A stretch of DNA of 64,000 nucleotides, taken from positions 248,001 to 312,000 of the forward strand of contig JABFGF010000006.1 of assembly GCA_013112635.1 (NCBI GenBank). The letters are read 5' to 3'. The translations under genes and the position numbers were made by a program. This stretch comes from Calditrichota bacterium (GTDB taxonomy: Bacteria; Calditrichota; Calditrichia; Calditrichales; J004). Shown one piece after another: positions 9,526-17,690 of the stretch (its first letter is position 1; every line of letters starts with the position of its first letter). Below the pieces are notes generated by a model that worked only from the letters and a program-made list of their open reading frames with translations, made no database searches and was not told where the DNA came from.

Positions 9526-9828
9526 TTATGTAGCTGGATCGGTTTTTGTATTTCTATCCTTTTTTAGTTGGGAACTACGATTTTTATATTTGATAATGAG
9601 AAAGAGTATCGTTGAAGTAAAAATCAAAGTTACACCGTTTGAAAAGATTATGGGCAAATTTCCAATTATAAGCCCGTAAATTAGCCATAGAATAACACCG
9701 CTTACTAAAACTGAATACATTCCCAGTGATAAATCATTGGTGTTTTTTGTCTGGATGGTTTTTATTGCTTGCGGTAAAAAAGAGATGGTAGTTAAACCTG
9801 CTGCGACTAACCCAAGTATTGTAATCAT
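9526..9828 (-). CDS. SemiSWEET sugar transporter (PQ-loop/MtN3)
   Basis: 100 residues in three hydrophobic helices (about 2-20, 38-58, 62-83) with the PQ motif in FLPQAIKTIQTKNTNDLS and a charged C-terminal tail. This is the three-helix half-transporter of the SWEET superfamily, which dimerises in the inner membrane and lets sugars through by facilitated diffusion. The stop lies 9 bases from the stop of the convergent Omp85 gene. A WD40 remnant abuts its start. Confidence 0.9.
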   Translation of the reverse strand: MITILGLVAAGLTTISFLPQAIKTIQTKNTNDLSLGMYSVLVSGVILWLIYGLIIGNLPIIFSNGVTLIFTSTILFLIIKYKNRSSQLKKDRNTKTDPAT

Positions 9829-9829
9829 A

Positions 9830-9960
9830 TTATTCTTTGTATTGATCTATTTTGCGAATTGAAAATAATTTCACTGTATTATCTGCACTGGCAGTTACAA
9901 TCCATTCACCATTGTGACTATACTGCTGTTGTGAACATCGTCAGTGTGTTCGGAAATCTC
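9830..9960 (-). pseudogene. Remnant of a WD40-repeat protein (C-terminal repeat)
   Basis: On the minus strand one frame reads EISEHTDDVH and, after a frame change near 9930, another reads QQYSHNGEWIVTASADNTVK followed by LFSIRKIDQYKE and a stop at 9830-9832. The W-IVTASADNTVKLF string is the B-C strands of a WD40 blade. No start or further repeats exist. It resembles, but is not identical to, blades of the WD40 gene at 26934-27868. It sits beside another deletion product. Confidence 0.65.
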
Positions 9961-9964
9961 TTAA

Positions 9965-10570
9965 TTAAAGTACTAATCTAAATCCAAAAACAGGAAGTTC
10001 TTCTTGCATGAAATCTAAATCTTTTGCTCGTTTAAACCCCAAAGTCTCATACATTTTCCAGGCGATCTGCATAGATTTTGTTGTATGAATAATTACATGT
10101 TTATTTCCATCCTGTCTTGCTTTGGCGATACATTCCAGCGTAAGCAGTTTGCCGATTCCCTGTCCACGGGTTGAAGGATCGACAGCTAATAACCTGAATT
10201 CATTTTTAAAAACAAAATCAATTGTTTTTGATAAATTGCTTGGATTGCCTTCTCCCCAAATACTGGGTAAATCCGGTTTTCCCCAATCGGCCCGTGTGTA
10301 AAATTTTCCGGTTTTAATCTCGCCGATATTTCCAATTTTATCCATTTCTGTAACTAAACCGGTCCAATTTGCAATTAATTGTCCTAACCAAAATCCATGT
10401 AGTTTATTGTGGTAATCAAATCTTGATATAACGATATCAGTTGATTGTGGCGTGTAATCTTTATATTCCAGATTTGAGTCAAACAATGTCTTTCTTTTTT
10501 TCTCATTACCATTTAAGGTTAATGATGTAGAAATTGAGAAAATAACTGCTAAAAGGAATGTGTTTATCAT
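9965..10570 (-). CDS. Chimera: ADP-ribosylglycohydrolase N-terminus joined to GNAT C-terminus
   Basis: The first part (signal peptide MINTFLLAVIFSISTSLTL, then DYHNKLHGFWLGQLIANWTG, LVTEMDKIG, GKFYTRADWGKPDLPSIWGE and KTIDFVF) matches the N-terminus of exported ADP-ribosylglycohydrolase-family proteins and stops just before the metal-binding DDDT-type motif. From about nucleotide 10207 the frame continues as the second half of a GNAT acetyltransferase: FRLLAVDPSTRGQGIGKLL (acetyl-CoA loop) and AWKMYETLGFKRA. Neither domain is complete. This reads as an in-frame deletion fusion, probably non-functional. The frame is open up to a TTG at 10636; the ATG at 10570 fits the signal peptide. Confidence 0.7.
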   Translation of the reverse strand: MINTFLLAVIFSISTSLTLNGNEKKRKTLFDSNLEYKDYTPQSTDIVISRFDYHNKLHGFWLGQLIANWTGLVTEMDKIGNIGEIKTGKFYTRADWGKPDLPSIWGEGNPSNLSKTIDFVFKNEFRLLAVDPSTRGQGIGKLLTLECIAKARQDGNKHVIIHTTKSMQIAWKMYETLGFKRAKDLDFMQEELPVFGFRLVL

Positions 10571-10712
10571 TAATTTTACTTTTATTTGTGAATAAATGTT
10601 AATGGTAGCGCAGAAGAAAGTTACCAAAATAATCAATAAATAGGAGAGAATTTAATTTGTTGGTGAAGAATTTAGATTTATTAGTGAGGAAATTTGAGCA
10701 GTTTTATATGAC

Positions 10713-10746
10713 TAAAAGGAGGCGATAGCTTTTTTGACCGCCTCCA
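10713..10746 (-). terminator. Intrinsic terminator of the lipoprotein gene
   Basis: On the minus strand GGAGGCG pairs with CGCCTCC across a 14-base loop and is followed by TTTT. It lies 11 bases beyond the stop at 10757. Confidence 0.75.
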
Positions 10747-10756
10747 TATAAATAAA

Positions 10757-11452
10757 TTATTGGTTGACTGTACTAATTGACTTAGCACTATTCTGAATTG
10801 ATGACTTTGGGAAACCAGAAATTGTTGGAGAGGTTCCGTCTTCATCATAGAATAGACGTCCGTCTCCATTGCCAATCCAAATACCACCAGGGTTACCAAA
10901 ATTGTCCAACATTAAAAGCGCACTGTAATAATTAAGAATGCCTGTAGATGACATTCTTCCAGAGTAAACTACCAAAGATTTTGCTGCATATCCTTGAGCG
11001 CTTATATCTAACTCTGCAAAAACAGTAAACTCATTTGAGTTGCCTACAATATAACCACCAATGCCTGTACCTGTTTCCGGACCGTTTTGATAATCAATAC
11101 TTACTTTCAGACTATCGTTATTTTGTTCGTAAAACCGGATAAAGTAATCGGCAATTGTGTCTCCCACAGCATAATTATCATTTATCCTGTTTGTACTTAC
11201 CATTACAAAAGGGGATGCCAAAAATGTTCCTTCAAAAATGGGTGGATTTGTACCTTTATGAATAGGCATGCCTAATTCTGATATTTTTGCTAAAATGGAA
11301 TCCGGGACAAAGTTAGCAATATCGTCTGTTAAGTCATCACCACCCAAAATAGGATCACCACCACCACTTGATGAACTGCTGCAATTTGTAATAAACAAGA
11401 CACTTGATAATACTAATACTAGTTTAACTATCTGCAACCTAATCGTATTCAT
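10757..11452 (-). CDS. Hypothetical lipoprotein
   Basis: 231 residues from the ATG at 11452, chosen because AAGGAGCG precedes it at good spacing and because it gives a clean lipoprotein leader ending in FITNCSSSSSGGGD (lipobox cysteine). The mature part is Ser/Gly-rich at first, then beta-rich without a recognised domain; visible stretches are FEGTFLASPFVMVSTNRIND, YIVGNSNEFTVFAELD and GGIWIGNGDGRLFYDEDG. Probably a periplasmic or surface lipoprotein of unknown role. It has its own terminator and appears monocistronic. Confidence 0.75.
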   Translation of the reverse strand: MNTIRLQIVKLVLVLSSVLFITNCSSSSSGGGDPILGGDDLTDDIANFVPDSILAKISELGMPIHKGTNPPIFEGTFLASPFVMVSTNRINDNYAVGDTIADYFIRFYEQNNDSLKVSIDYQNGPETGTGIGGYIVGNSNEFTVFAELDISAQGYAAKSLVVYSGRMSSTGILNYYSALLMLDNFGNPGGIWIGNGDGRLFYDEDGTSPTISGFPKSSIQNSAKSISTVNQ

Positions 11453-11624
11453 TAATCCGCTCCTTATGTTTGTGTTGCTTATAAAAATCAAAAAAATTCA
11501 TTTTAAGAATGGTTAATCATTCACTGAATAATAGTCGTAAAAAAAAGCTTTTCCTTTACACTTTCCGTGAAAGAAAAAGGACAGTTTTAAATTTTTGCAA
11601 GATTAGTTCAAAAGCAACTTTTTA

Positions 11625-12320
11625 TTATTTCTCAACTTTGTTTTCAAGTGCAGAATGCGCCTTACAACTGACAATTGCCGGAGCTTCATGAATAAGCGTG
11701 TCATTTTCCAGAGCGGATACCATAAACAGGGCAAAATCTATACGGCGGGTAATATCACTTTTTAAAATAGGGTCGCCAATGTGCCGGCTCCACATGGGTA
11801 AACCCTCACTTTCACCTTCTTCAAGACTGCTGCCACGTACTGCAGTCCAGCGTGTTTTACTGGCAAAAATACGCTTGAAAGCTTCGACCTGATCATCAAG
11901 TTCTACTAGGCGAAAAAAACGCCCGAATACACCAAAGACTTTTAATAAGGATTTGAAACTCCATGAGTAAATATCCTTGCCATCCATGGTGATATGCCAA
12001 CCACAGGAGAATATTAAACGCGCCCCGGGTTGTGCAAAATCAAGAACGGCCTGGGCTGTTCCGGAAGAATATTGCTGAACGCCCCAAGGTATCAACACCA
12101 CGAGCACACCATCACATCCGGAAACAGCTTTTTTGATAACGTCGCGGTCATTCGTTGCTCCGGGAATTATGGTGATACGACCTTTAAACTTATCCAGCTT
12201 ATTAACACTTTTTTCACGGCAAACGCCAACAACTTCATAACCCTTTTCAAGCGCGTGTTGCACCATGTATTGCCCAAGCTTGCCGGATGCTCCAACGATA
12301 CAAACTTTTTTTATACTCAT
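11625..12320 (-). CDS. NAD(P)-binding atypical short-chain dehydrogenase (NmrA/epimerase-like)
   Basis: 231 residues with an N-terminal Rossmann motif (VCIVGASGKLGQYMVQHALE, GxxGxxG) and a second nucleotide-binding segment in VSGCDGVLVVLIPWG. The region RLIFSCGWHIT and the later WTAVRGSSLEEGE correspond to the core strands of NAD(P)H-binding PF13460-type proteins. The classical YxxxK catalytic pair is absent, so it may act as a sensor or reductase of unknown substrate. Monocistronic by position; a terminator of the previous minus-strand gene lies upstream of it. Confidence 0.8.
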   Translation of the reverse strand: MSIKKVCIVGASGKLGQYMVQHALEKGYEVVGVCREKSVNKLDKFKGRITIIPGATNDRDVIKKAVSGCDGVLVVLIPWGVQQYSSGTAQAVLDFAQPGARLIFSCGWHITMDGKDIYSWSFKSLLKVFGVFGRFFRLVELDDQVEAFKRIFASKTRWTAVRGSSLEEGESEGLPMWSRHIGDPILKSDITRRIDFALFMVSALENDTLIHEAPAIVSCKAHSALENKVEK

Positions 12321-12392
12321 TGCTTTGCCAGGTTTTTATGAAATAATTATGAAAGCGGAATGTAAAACGTAAGGTATAAAAATTCTTTGAGG

Positions 12393-12424
12393 AAAAAAAA
12401 TGGTCTGATTATTAGTCAGACCAT
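12393..12424 (-). terminator. Intrinsic terminator of the XRE/membrane-protein pair
   Basis: On the minus strand ATGGTCTGA pairs perfectly with TCAGACCAT and is followed by eight T. It ends the transcript of 12452-13025 and insulates the dehydrogenase gene. Confidence 0.88.
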
Positions 12425-12451
12425 AATCAAATGAAGTGGATTGAATGTAGC

Positions 12452-12781
12452 CTACTCTTTTAAAAAGACGAAAATGCCGAATGCACCCCTGGAGAGTAAG
12501 GCGGTTGAAAGAAGCGTGTGAAACCAGTTAAGTTGCGGCAAGGAAAAATAAAGCAGTGCCATCACGGCACCCATTGCGATGGATTCGAGTGAGCCGGCTT
12601 TATACATTAGCTGCATTTCTCTCTCATCCACTTTTGGGCTCATTGTGATAGCCATACCTACAAAAAATAAAGAGAGTGCCCACAGCCCCATATCACCAAA
12701 AAACCAGCAAAGAGTGAACAGCAAAACGGCTGTGATAATTTCGATGCTAAAAAATAAAATATAATTTCCTCGAATTTTCAT
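12452..12781 (-). CDS. Small membrane protein paired with an XRE regulator
   Basis: 109 residues from the ATG at 12781, which is preceded by GAGGT; the frame is open further upstream but that part overlaps the regulator gene. Four hydrophobic segments flank a central acidic/basic stretch (SPKVDEREMQLMYKAGSLES). This layout, a DUF2178-like small integral protein encoded directly after a Cro/CI-type regulator, is common in bacteria; the transported or sensed ligand is unknown. Stop of the upstream gene and this start are 34 bases apart and the pair ends in one terminator, so they are one operon. Confidence 0.75.
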   Translation of the reverse strand: MKIRGNYILFFSIEIITAVLLFTLCWFFGDMGLWALSLFFVGMAITMSPKVDEREMQLMYKAGSLESIAMGAVMALLYFSLPQLNWFHTLLSTALLSRGAFGIFVFLKE

Positions 12782-12815
12782 AATTACCTCTTGGTTGGGT
12801 GAATAGTAAAATTGG

Positions 12816-13025
12816 TTATTGAGTGTCCTCATCAAGAACAAATATCTCATCCACGGTTGTTTCAAAATAGCGGGCCAATTTGAGCGCCGTCATTACTGAT
12901 GGTACAAATTTTCCTTTTTCAATAGAATTGATTGTCTGCCGGCTTAGCTCGACCGCATCGGAAAGCTGTTGCTGAGTAATATCCTTTTTTGCGCGCCATA
13001 TTTTTAGACTATTTTTTATTTTCAT
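12816..13025 (-). CDS. XRE-family transcriptional regulator (YgzD-like)
   Basis: 69 residues that are essentially one Cro/CI helix-turn-helix: LKIWRAKKDITQQQLSDAVE, LSRQTINSIEKGKFVPS and ALKLARYFETTVDEIFVLDE. These short stand-alone regulators usually control the membrane protein encoded next to them. I place the start at the ATG at 13025 (MKIKNSLKIWR), since the HTH begins there; an in-frame ATG also exists at 13055. Confidence 0.9.
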   Translation of the reverse strand: MKIKNSLKIWRAKKDITQQQLSDAVELSRQTINSIEKGKFVPSVMTALKLARYFETTVDEIFVLDEDTQ

Positions 13026-13166
13026 ATTTCCATCGGTTTCAATTAAACACGACATAATGTAGCTTATGTTTTACTATATGTTAAGTAGGTTTGACATAAT
13101 AATGCAATATTGTGCAAAAAATGGATAATTTAAGATGATCGTTTAATAAGAAGGAGGAAGGCTGTT

Positions 13167-14654
13167 TTATTTATTTTCCAAAATTGCTTTCTTTGGGTAT
13201 TCCGCAATTAAATCCAAAACTTTGTCGGTGATTAATTCGGTTTCACGGCTACTACGCAGATGGCCATTGATTAAGAATGAAAAAACTATTTCCTCGCCGG
13301 CGTCTGTTGTAACATAACCGGAAAGTCCGCGGACATTTGAGATTGTGCCGGTTTTGGCCCGCACATTGCCTTCTGCTTTTGTGCCTCGCATGCGCCGTTT
13401 AAGTGTGCCGTCTACACCGGCAATCGGTTGGATTTCTTTCCAGGTTTCCCAGTGTTGGCTGTTTCGCATTCCTTTTAGAATTTTGACGATCTGGCGCGGG
13501 CTTATAAAATTATAGCGGGATAATCCAGAGCCATCACGATAGGCGTATGTTTTTGGTTCAATGCCAAAATCTTCTAATACTTTTTCAACCACTTCTTTGC
13601 CGTTGCCGAAAGAGCCCAAGCCGCTTTGTTGCCAGCCCATAGTTTTAACCATAGTCTCGGCATACATATTTTGGCTGCGCTTCATCAGACCTTTTAATAT
13701 TTCTTTTAAGGGCGGCGACTTGTGTATTGCCAAAAGCTGTAGCTGTGTTGAATCTGCCTCAAAGCCCTCAATATCGTCACAATCCAATGCTTTGCCGCTT
13801 ACAAGAATCCCTTTATCTTGCAAAGTTTCTTTCAAAACAGTTGTATAAAAAAGTGTCGGATTAAATATGGATGGAGAGCGCTCTAATGTATCGTTGCCGA
13901 TGTGCACTAATCCTGAGATGATTAAATCATTTGTGCCAAAAGGCCGGTTTACACTTATGCGTGTTCTGCCGGAATCAGTGGCGGTAGTTTTGTTGATAAT
14001 TGAAAAATAACTGCTGGGTACATTGGGGATTATTTCTACCGAATCCTGCACAGTTGCCGGTTGCACAATGTATAAATCCACATAATTTTCATTAAACTGC
14101 AACGCACCCGATTCCGCGGAATACCAGCTGTCCAAACCACTGTGCGTCCAGCCCATGCCATAACCGTAATCATCAAAAGCATTGTCATCGCCGATGATAT
14201 TACCCTCAATTTTAGTGATGCCAATTTGCAGCAAAGTATCGGCCCAGTTAAAAAAAGGCGTACGCGAATCATCAAAAAAACGAGTGTAAAAAGTAGGATC
14301 CCCATTTCCTTTTACGATCAAATCGCCTTTTAAAACAGAGTCTTCAATTTCACCTTTATAATAAAGCCCACTCTCAAACATGAAATCCGGCCCAAGGGTG
14401 ATAAGAGCTGCAGCCGATGTTGGGATTTTTTCATTGGAAGCAGGCATAAACATTTTGTCGGCATTTTGCTGATACCAGATTTGGTCATCATCCAGAGATT
14501 GGATTAAGACGCCCCAATGGGCATGGGCAAACAAAGAATCCTGAAATTTCTCGTCAATCAGACTTTGCGTCTCTTCATAGGAATAAAACTTGGATGTGCT
14601 TGTACAGGCGTTGAAAATTAGTGCTATTATGAGAAAGAGCAGGGTGTTTTTCAT
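13167..14654 (-). CDS. dacB: D-alanyl-D-alanine carboxypeptidase/endopeptidase (PBP4 type), lipoprotein
   Basis: 495 residues. A lipoprotein leader (IFNACTST) is followed by the three penicillin-binding motifs of S13 peptidases: SNEK (Ser73-Lys76), SQN (327-329) and KTG (434-436), with the family's large insertion between the first and second. The enzyme trims or cleaves peptidoglycan cross-links in the periplasm. All catalytic residues are present, so it should be active. RBS AAGGAA precedes the ATG. The upstream minus-strand gene stops 35 bases before it, so read-through is possible. Confidence 0.92.
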   Translation of the reverse strand: MKNTLLFLIIALIFNACTSTSKFYSYEETQSLIDEKFQDSLFAHAHWGVLIQSLDDDQIWYQQNADKMFMPASNEKIPTSAAALITLGPDFMFESGLYYKGEIEDSVLKGDLIVKGNGDPTFYTRFFDDSRTPFFNWADTLLQIGITKIEGNIIGDDNAFDDYGYGMGWTHSGLDSWYSAESGALQFNENYVDLYIVQPATVQDSVEIIPNVPSSYFSIINKTTATDSGRTRISVNRPFGTNDLIISGLVHIGNDTLERSPSIFNPTLFYTTVLKETLQDKGILVSGKALDCDDIEGFEADSTQLQLLAIHKSPPLKEILKGLMKRSQNMYAETMVKTMGWQQSGLGSFGNGKEVVEKVLEDFGIEPKTYAYRDGSGLSRYNFISPRQIVKILKGMRNSQHWETWKEIQPIAGVDGTLKRRMRGTKAEGNVRAKTGTISNVRGLSGYVTTDAGEEIVFSFLINGHLRSSRETELITDKVLDLIAEYPKKAILENK

Positions 14655-14689
14655 TTTCAGTTTTCCTTAAAGAAAGGGTTGTGCTTTTA

Positions 14690-15550
14690 CTATTTAAACA
14701 ATTTACTTCTAATATCATTGATAAAATCAGCTTTTACCCAGTAGAAATCATGATCTCTGCCAAAGAAAAGATATTTCCCATCAGGAGTAATAAAGGGACT
14801 TGTTTCATTCTTTTTTGTGTTAATCTTATTTCCAATATTTTGTGGAACAGTCCAGCTGCCATCCTGTTTTTTAAATATAACATATAAATCTTTTTTATAG
14901 CTTTTTGGGGGCCGTGCAGCAAAAATCATTAAACTATCATTTGGGTATACAAATGGATGTGAGCCTTTAGTATGCGGATTTAGTCTTTTTGATTTCGTAT
15001 ATAAATCATTTTGAAATTTATATTGAATGAGTCCTGAATCATAGGCATTTCCGTTACTTGCAAATGTTATTGCGTGAATTGCTTTTTTTGATGCTATCTC
15101 TGTAAAGGGTTTTGGCTTTCCCCAGTTTCCATCTTGTCTCTCAGAAACCCACATGTTTGAAGGTAGAGATGAACCTTTTAATGGCCGCATAGAACTAAAA
15201 TAAATCTTTTGTCCGTCTGGAGAAAAGCAAGGTTCGCCCTCAACAAATGAACTTGAAAAAGGAGCTATATAAGGCTTGCTCCATTCGCCATTTTTAGACT
15301 GTTTAACCAACATGATATTACCATGCCTGGCAAAAAGCATTTCCTTTCCGGAAGGGGATATCTCGAAATTGAATTCATCTTCACTTGTTGAAATTGAGCC
15401 GGCGCCAAATTTGATTGGATCTTGTTGAGGTGGTTTTTCTCCCATATAGTTACAGGAATAATTTTGCATCAAACTTTCTGACCCGTTTTGAGCAAAACAG
15501 GTAAAATAGAAAGAAATAATTATTAGGAAAACGGTTAAAATATTCTTCAT
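14690..15550 (-). CDS. Exported PD40/TolB-like propeller protein
   Basis: 286 residues with a signal peptide (MKNILTVFLIIISFYFTCFA). The body has WD40-like PD40 repeats: FNFEISPSGKEMLFARHGNI, GEPCFSPDGQKIYFSSMRPL, SHPFVYPNDSLMIFAARPP and TSPFITPDGKYLFFGRDHDF. Each has the SPDG-K-ifFs signature. Such proteins are periplasmic scaffolds or sensors; no enzymatic site is visible. It is probably in one transcript with the PBP4-type gene downstream. Confidence 0.8.
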   Translation of the reverse strand: MKNILTVFLIIISFYFTCFAQNGSESLMQNYSCNYMGEKPPQQDPIKFGAGSISTSEDEFNFEISPSGKEMLFARHGNIMLVKQSKNGEWSKPYIAPFSSSFVEGEPCFSPDGQKIYFSSMRPLKGSSLPSNMWVSERQDGNWGKPKPFTEIASKKAIHAITFASNGNAYDSGLIQYKFQNDLYTKSKRLNPHTKGSHPFVYPNDSLMIFAARPPKSYKKDLYVIFKKQDGSWTVPQNIGNKINTKKNETSPFITPDGKYLFFGRDHDFYWVKADFINDIRSKLFK

Positions 15551-15619
15551 TTCATTAATCCTTTATTGGAAAACAAAGGTATGTATTAAAGTTTCAATGA
15601 GATTACTGATTTTTTTATT

Positions 15620-15868
15620 CTATTTGTCTTCATTCTCTGCATCCAGTTCTTCAACTACAGAGAGGATCCAACGAATCACTTTGTCACTAAGATATTTTGA
15701 TAAGCGGGCTTTTCTTTGGGCCGTTTTTAATATATTTATATTTTTATAACCCATCTTTTTTTCAGTGGCGCGCTCAATATAATCACCCCATTCTTCTTCG
15801 GAAAGCTGGTCAAAAAGATGGTGCATCATGTCTAAATCATAAGGATCCGATAAATCGTATTCTGCCAA
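15620..15868 (-). CDS. Small acidic/helical hypothetical protein
   Basis: 82 residues, charged and helix-rich, with no signal or membrane segment (visible: DPYDLDMMHHLFDQLSEEEW and KYLSDKVIRWILSVVEELDA). The start is a TTG at 15868 with AAAGGAG seven bases upstream, which decides the start and supports translation. No family recognised. Confidence 0.6.
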   Translation of the reverse strand: MAEYDLSDPYDLDMMHHLFDQLSEEEWGDYIERATEKKMGYKNINILKTAQRKARLSKYLSDKVIRWILSVVEELDAENEDK

Positions 15869-16053
15869 TGTATAACTCCTTTAAAGTCTCAATTCCGGTT
15901 TTTATTATGGGGTATTCGTATGGCTCATAATTTGTATTATTTGAAGATAAAATCCTAATCTACCTTTACGGTTGAGAAGGGATTTTGTTATCAGGGATGT
16001 AAAAAATATAATTGTAAAACTAAGAAGATTTGGAAGAGTGGTTTTGTGTAAAT

Positions 16054-16512
16054 TTATTTTTTGGGCAGCTTTTTTCGGATATAAATTTCTTTCTCTACGA
16101 TTGCCACGATATCATTATCTGTATCTTTTATTTCTAACAAAAATTTTGGAAGATATTTCTCGCCGTTTTTTGTATTGTCTTTGATTTCCTGAAGATTTTC
16201 ATTAGAGATTTTTATGACAGACGATACTTTTTTTTGGGTGGCTTTAATAAATTTGATGCTGGCCGATTTATCCCAAACCAGGTACTCCTTTCCAAGCAAT
16301 CGCATTAAAAGAAGCATTAAATGTGGATCAACCATGGAGTAAAGGCTGCCGCCAAAGTGTGTGCCAACAGCATTGCGGTTATACCAGCGACAGACCATTG
16401 AGACGTGTAGCTCTTTCCAATCTTCAGCGATATACTCAACTTTTACACCTGCTCCAAGATAGGGCGGATATAAATTGATAATATGTTTAAAAAGTTTGGA
16501 CGAAACATTCAT
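16054..16512 (-). CDS. DUF4442 hot-dog thioesterase-like protein
   Basis: 152 residues with the PaaI/DUF4442 hot-dog pattern: WKELHVSMVCRWYNRNAVGT, HFGGSLYSMVDPHLMLLLMR and LVWDKSASIKFIKATQKKV. Known DUF4442 proteins resemble acyl-CoA thioesterases but substrates are unknown. It follows the decayed toxin gene at 16516-16802. A short broken copy of its GTHFGGSLYSMV segment exists at 17157-17228. Confidence 0.85.
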   Translation of the reverse strand: MNVSSKLFKHIINLYPPYLGAGVKVEYIAEDWKELHVSMVCRWYNRNAVGTHFGGSLYSMVDPHLMLLLMRLLGKEYLVWDKSASIKFIKATQKKVSSVIKISNENLQEIKDNTKNGEKYLPKFLLEIKDTDNDIVAIVEKEIYIRKKLPKK

Positions 16513-16515
16513 TTA

Positions 16516-16802
16516 AATAAAATCCGGATCGGTTTGTTTTTTTGGGCATAATCAATATTGTTGGCATGTTTCAGGATTATTTGGCTACTTTTATAAATCT
16601 TCTTTAGACAATAGTTGTTTTCCGTGGCGAACTGTTAAGACTAAGGAACTATACGACCTGTTTTTGGAAACCCCGAAACTTTGTCAACTGATTCAAAAAT
16701 TGAATCAATCTATTTTAACACTGCAGATGGTTTGTCTTGAGAAATATAATCAGCAATCTCAGAGATTCGTACTAATGAAAGGGGAGACCAGATAATTTTC
16801 AT
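16516..16802 (-). pseudogene. Decayed ParE/RelE-type toxin gene
   Basis: The ATG overlaps the antitoxin stop (ATGA), as in a normal toxin-antitoxin operon. Translation gives MKIIWSPLSLVRISEIADYI then SQDKPSAVLK, a TAG, IDSIFESVDKVSGFPKTGRI, VP, then TAG, S and TAA, and further IYKSSQIILKH. The order W-S-P, I-s-e-I-a-d-Y-I, W(here stop)-I-d-s-I-F-e-s, F-P-x-x-G-R and Y-k-S-x-x-I-x matches ParE/RelE. The first stop is a single base from TGG, the conserved Trp codon. At least three in-frame stops make it dead. Confidence 0.8.
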
Positions 16803-17080
16803 CCGGAATATCTTTCATGTATTCTTTTTCTTGCCTCTAAATGCCCAATTCCTTTTCCTTCATCAAGCTGTTTTTCGGCAAGTTGCACATCTTGAAGAAT
16901 TTCAATTTTATCAAGTAATGATTGATATTTTTTTACATCCAACAGAACAGCAGAACTTTTTCCATGTTGTGTTATTATTAAAGGGCGCTGTGTTTCTTTT
17001 ACTTGTTTTACCAAAGCCGCTGTATTTGCACGGAACTCAGACAACGGTTTTATATCTTGCTCAAGATTTATTTGTCCCAT
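16799..17080 (-). CDS. Phd/YefM family antitoxin
   Basis: 93 residues: DIKPLSEFRANTAALVKQVK and RPLIITQHGKSSAVLLDVKK form the Phd/YefM DNA-binding core, and the tail (QLAEKQLDEGKGIGHLEARK) is the segment that normally covers the toxin. AAAGGAG lies at good spacing before the ATG. The partner toxin directly downstream, overlapping by the ATGA, is broken, so this is an orphan antitoxin or solitary repressor. Confidence 0.9.
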   Translation of the reverse strand: MGQINLEQDIKPLSEFRANTAALVKQVKETQRPLIITQHGKSSAVLLDVKKYQSLLDKIEILQDVQLAEKQLDEGKGIGHLEARKRIHERYSG

Positions 17081-17156
17081 AAAACTCCTTTTAAAATATC
17101 CTTTTTATCGTTCTTTAAAGTGTACAATTTTAAAAACAGTTTTGCAAGAAAAAGAA

Positions 17157-17228
17157 CAAAAATATATGTACCATGTGAATGAAGGCTGTCGCCAAATGAG
17201 TACCAACCGCGTGGTGGTTGTATTTACC
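17157..17228 (-). pseudogene. Remnant of a second DUF4442 gene
   Basis: The minus strand reads GKYNHHAVGTHLATAFIHMV then HIFLF, aligned without gaps to the intact DUF4442 protein segment WYNRNAVGTHFGGSLYSMVD. DNA identity to about 16320-16380 is also visible. Nothing before or after matches, so it is a short leftover, lying at the end of the VOC gene. Confidence 0.6.
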
Positions 17229-17656
17229 TATTGATCATCAAGCCAGGGATTGTAGCTCCCAAAATTCCAGAGCTGCCCTTGCGGATCTCGACACGAAAAA
17301 ACCTTACCCCCATAATCTTCTTCTTTGAGTTGAATCTCGATTTTCCCACCGGCGCTTTTTGTTTTTTCATATAAAGCATCTATGTCATCAACAATAATAT
17401 AGGAGCTTTGTGTGCACGGACTGCTCTCGTTTGCCGGTGGTTGTACAAGTGCTCCATATTCATCTTCAGCCGCTGAGCCGAGCATAATCATTCCATTTCC
17501 GAAAGTAAGTTGGGCATGTATGATTTTGCCTTCATCACCAGGTACTACAAGGTGTTTCTTGAAGCCAAAAACCTTACAGAGCCATTCGATAGCAGATGAA
17601 GCATCGTTGTATCGCATGGTGGGAATTATTGTTGCAAAGTTCATGTTTTCTGACAT
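17228..17656 (-). CDS. VOC family (glyoxalase/PhnB-like) protein
   Basis: 142 residues in the vicinal-oxygen-chelate pattern with paired beta-alpha-beta-beta modules: TIIPTMRYNDASSAIEWLCK, VFGFKKHLVV, IIHAQLTFGNGMIMLGSA, SYIIVDDIDALYEKTKSAGG and KVFSCRDPQGQLWNFGSYNP. Members bind metal or small electrophiles (glyoxalases, antibiotic-binding proteins). A specific substrate cannot be given. GGGAAA before the ATG. Confidence 0.88.
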   Translation of the reverse strand: MSENMNFATIIPTMRYNDASSAIEWLCKVFGFKKHLVVPGDEGKIIHAQLTFGNGMIMLGSAAEDEYGALVQPPANESSPCTQSSYIIVDDIDALYEKTKSAGGKIEIQLKEEDYGGKVFSCRDPQGQLWNFGSYNPWLDDQ

Positions 17657-17690
17657 GTTTTCCCTTTTTTTTTACTTACAGAATTCTCAG

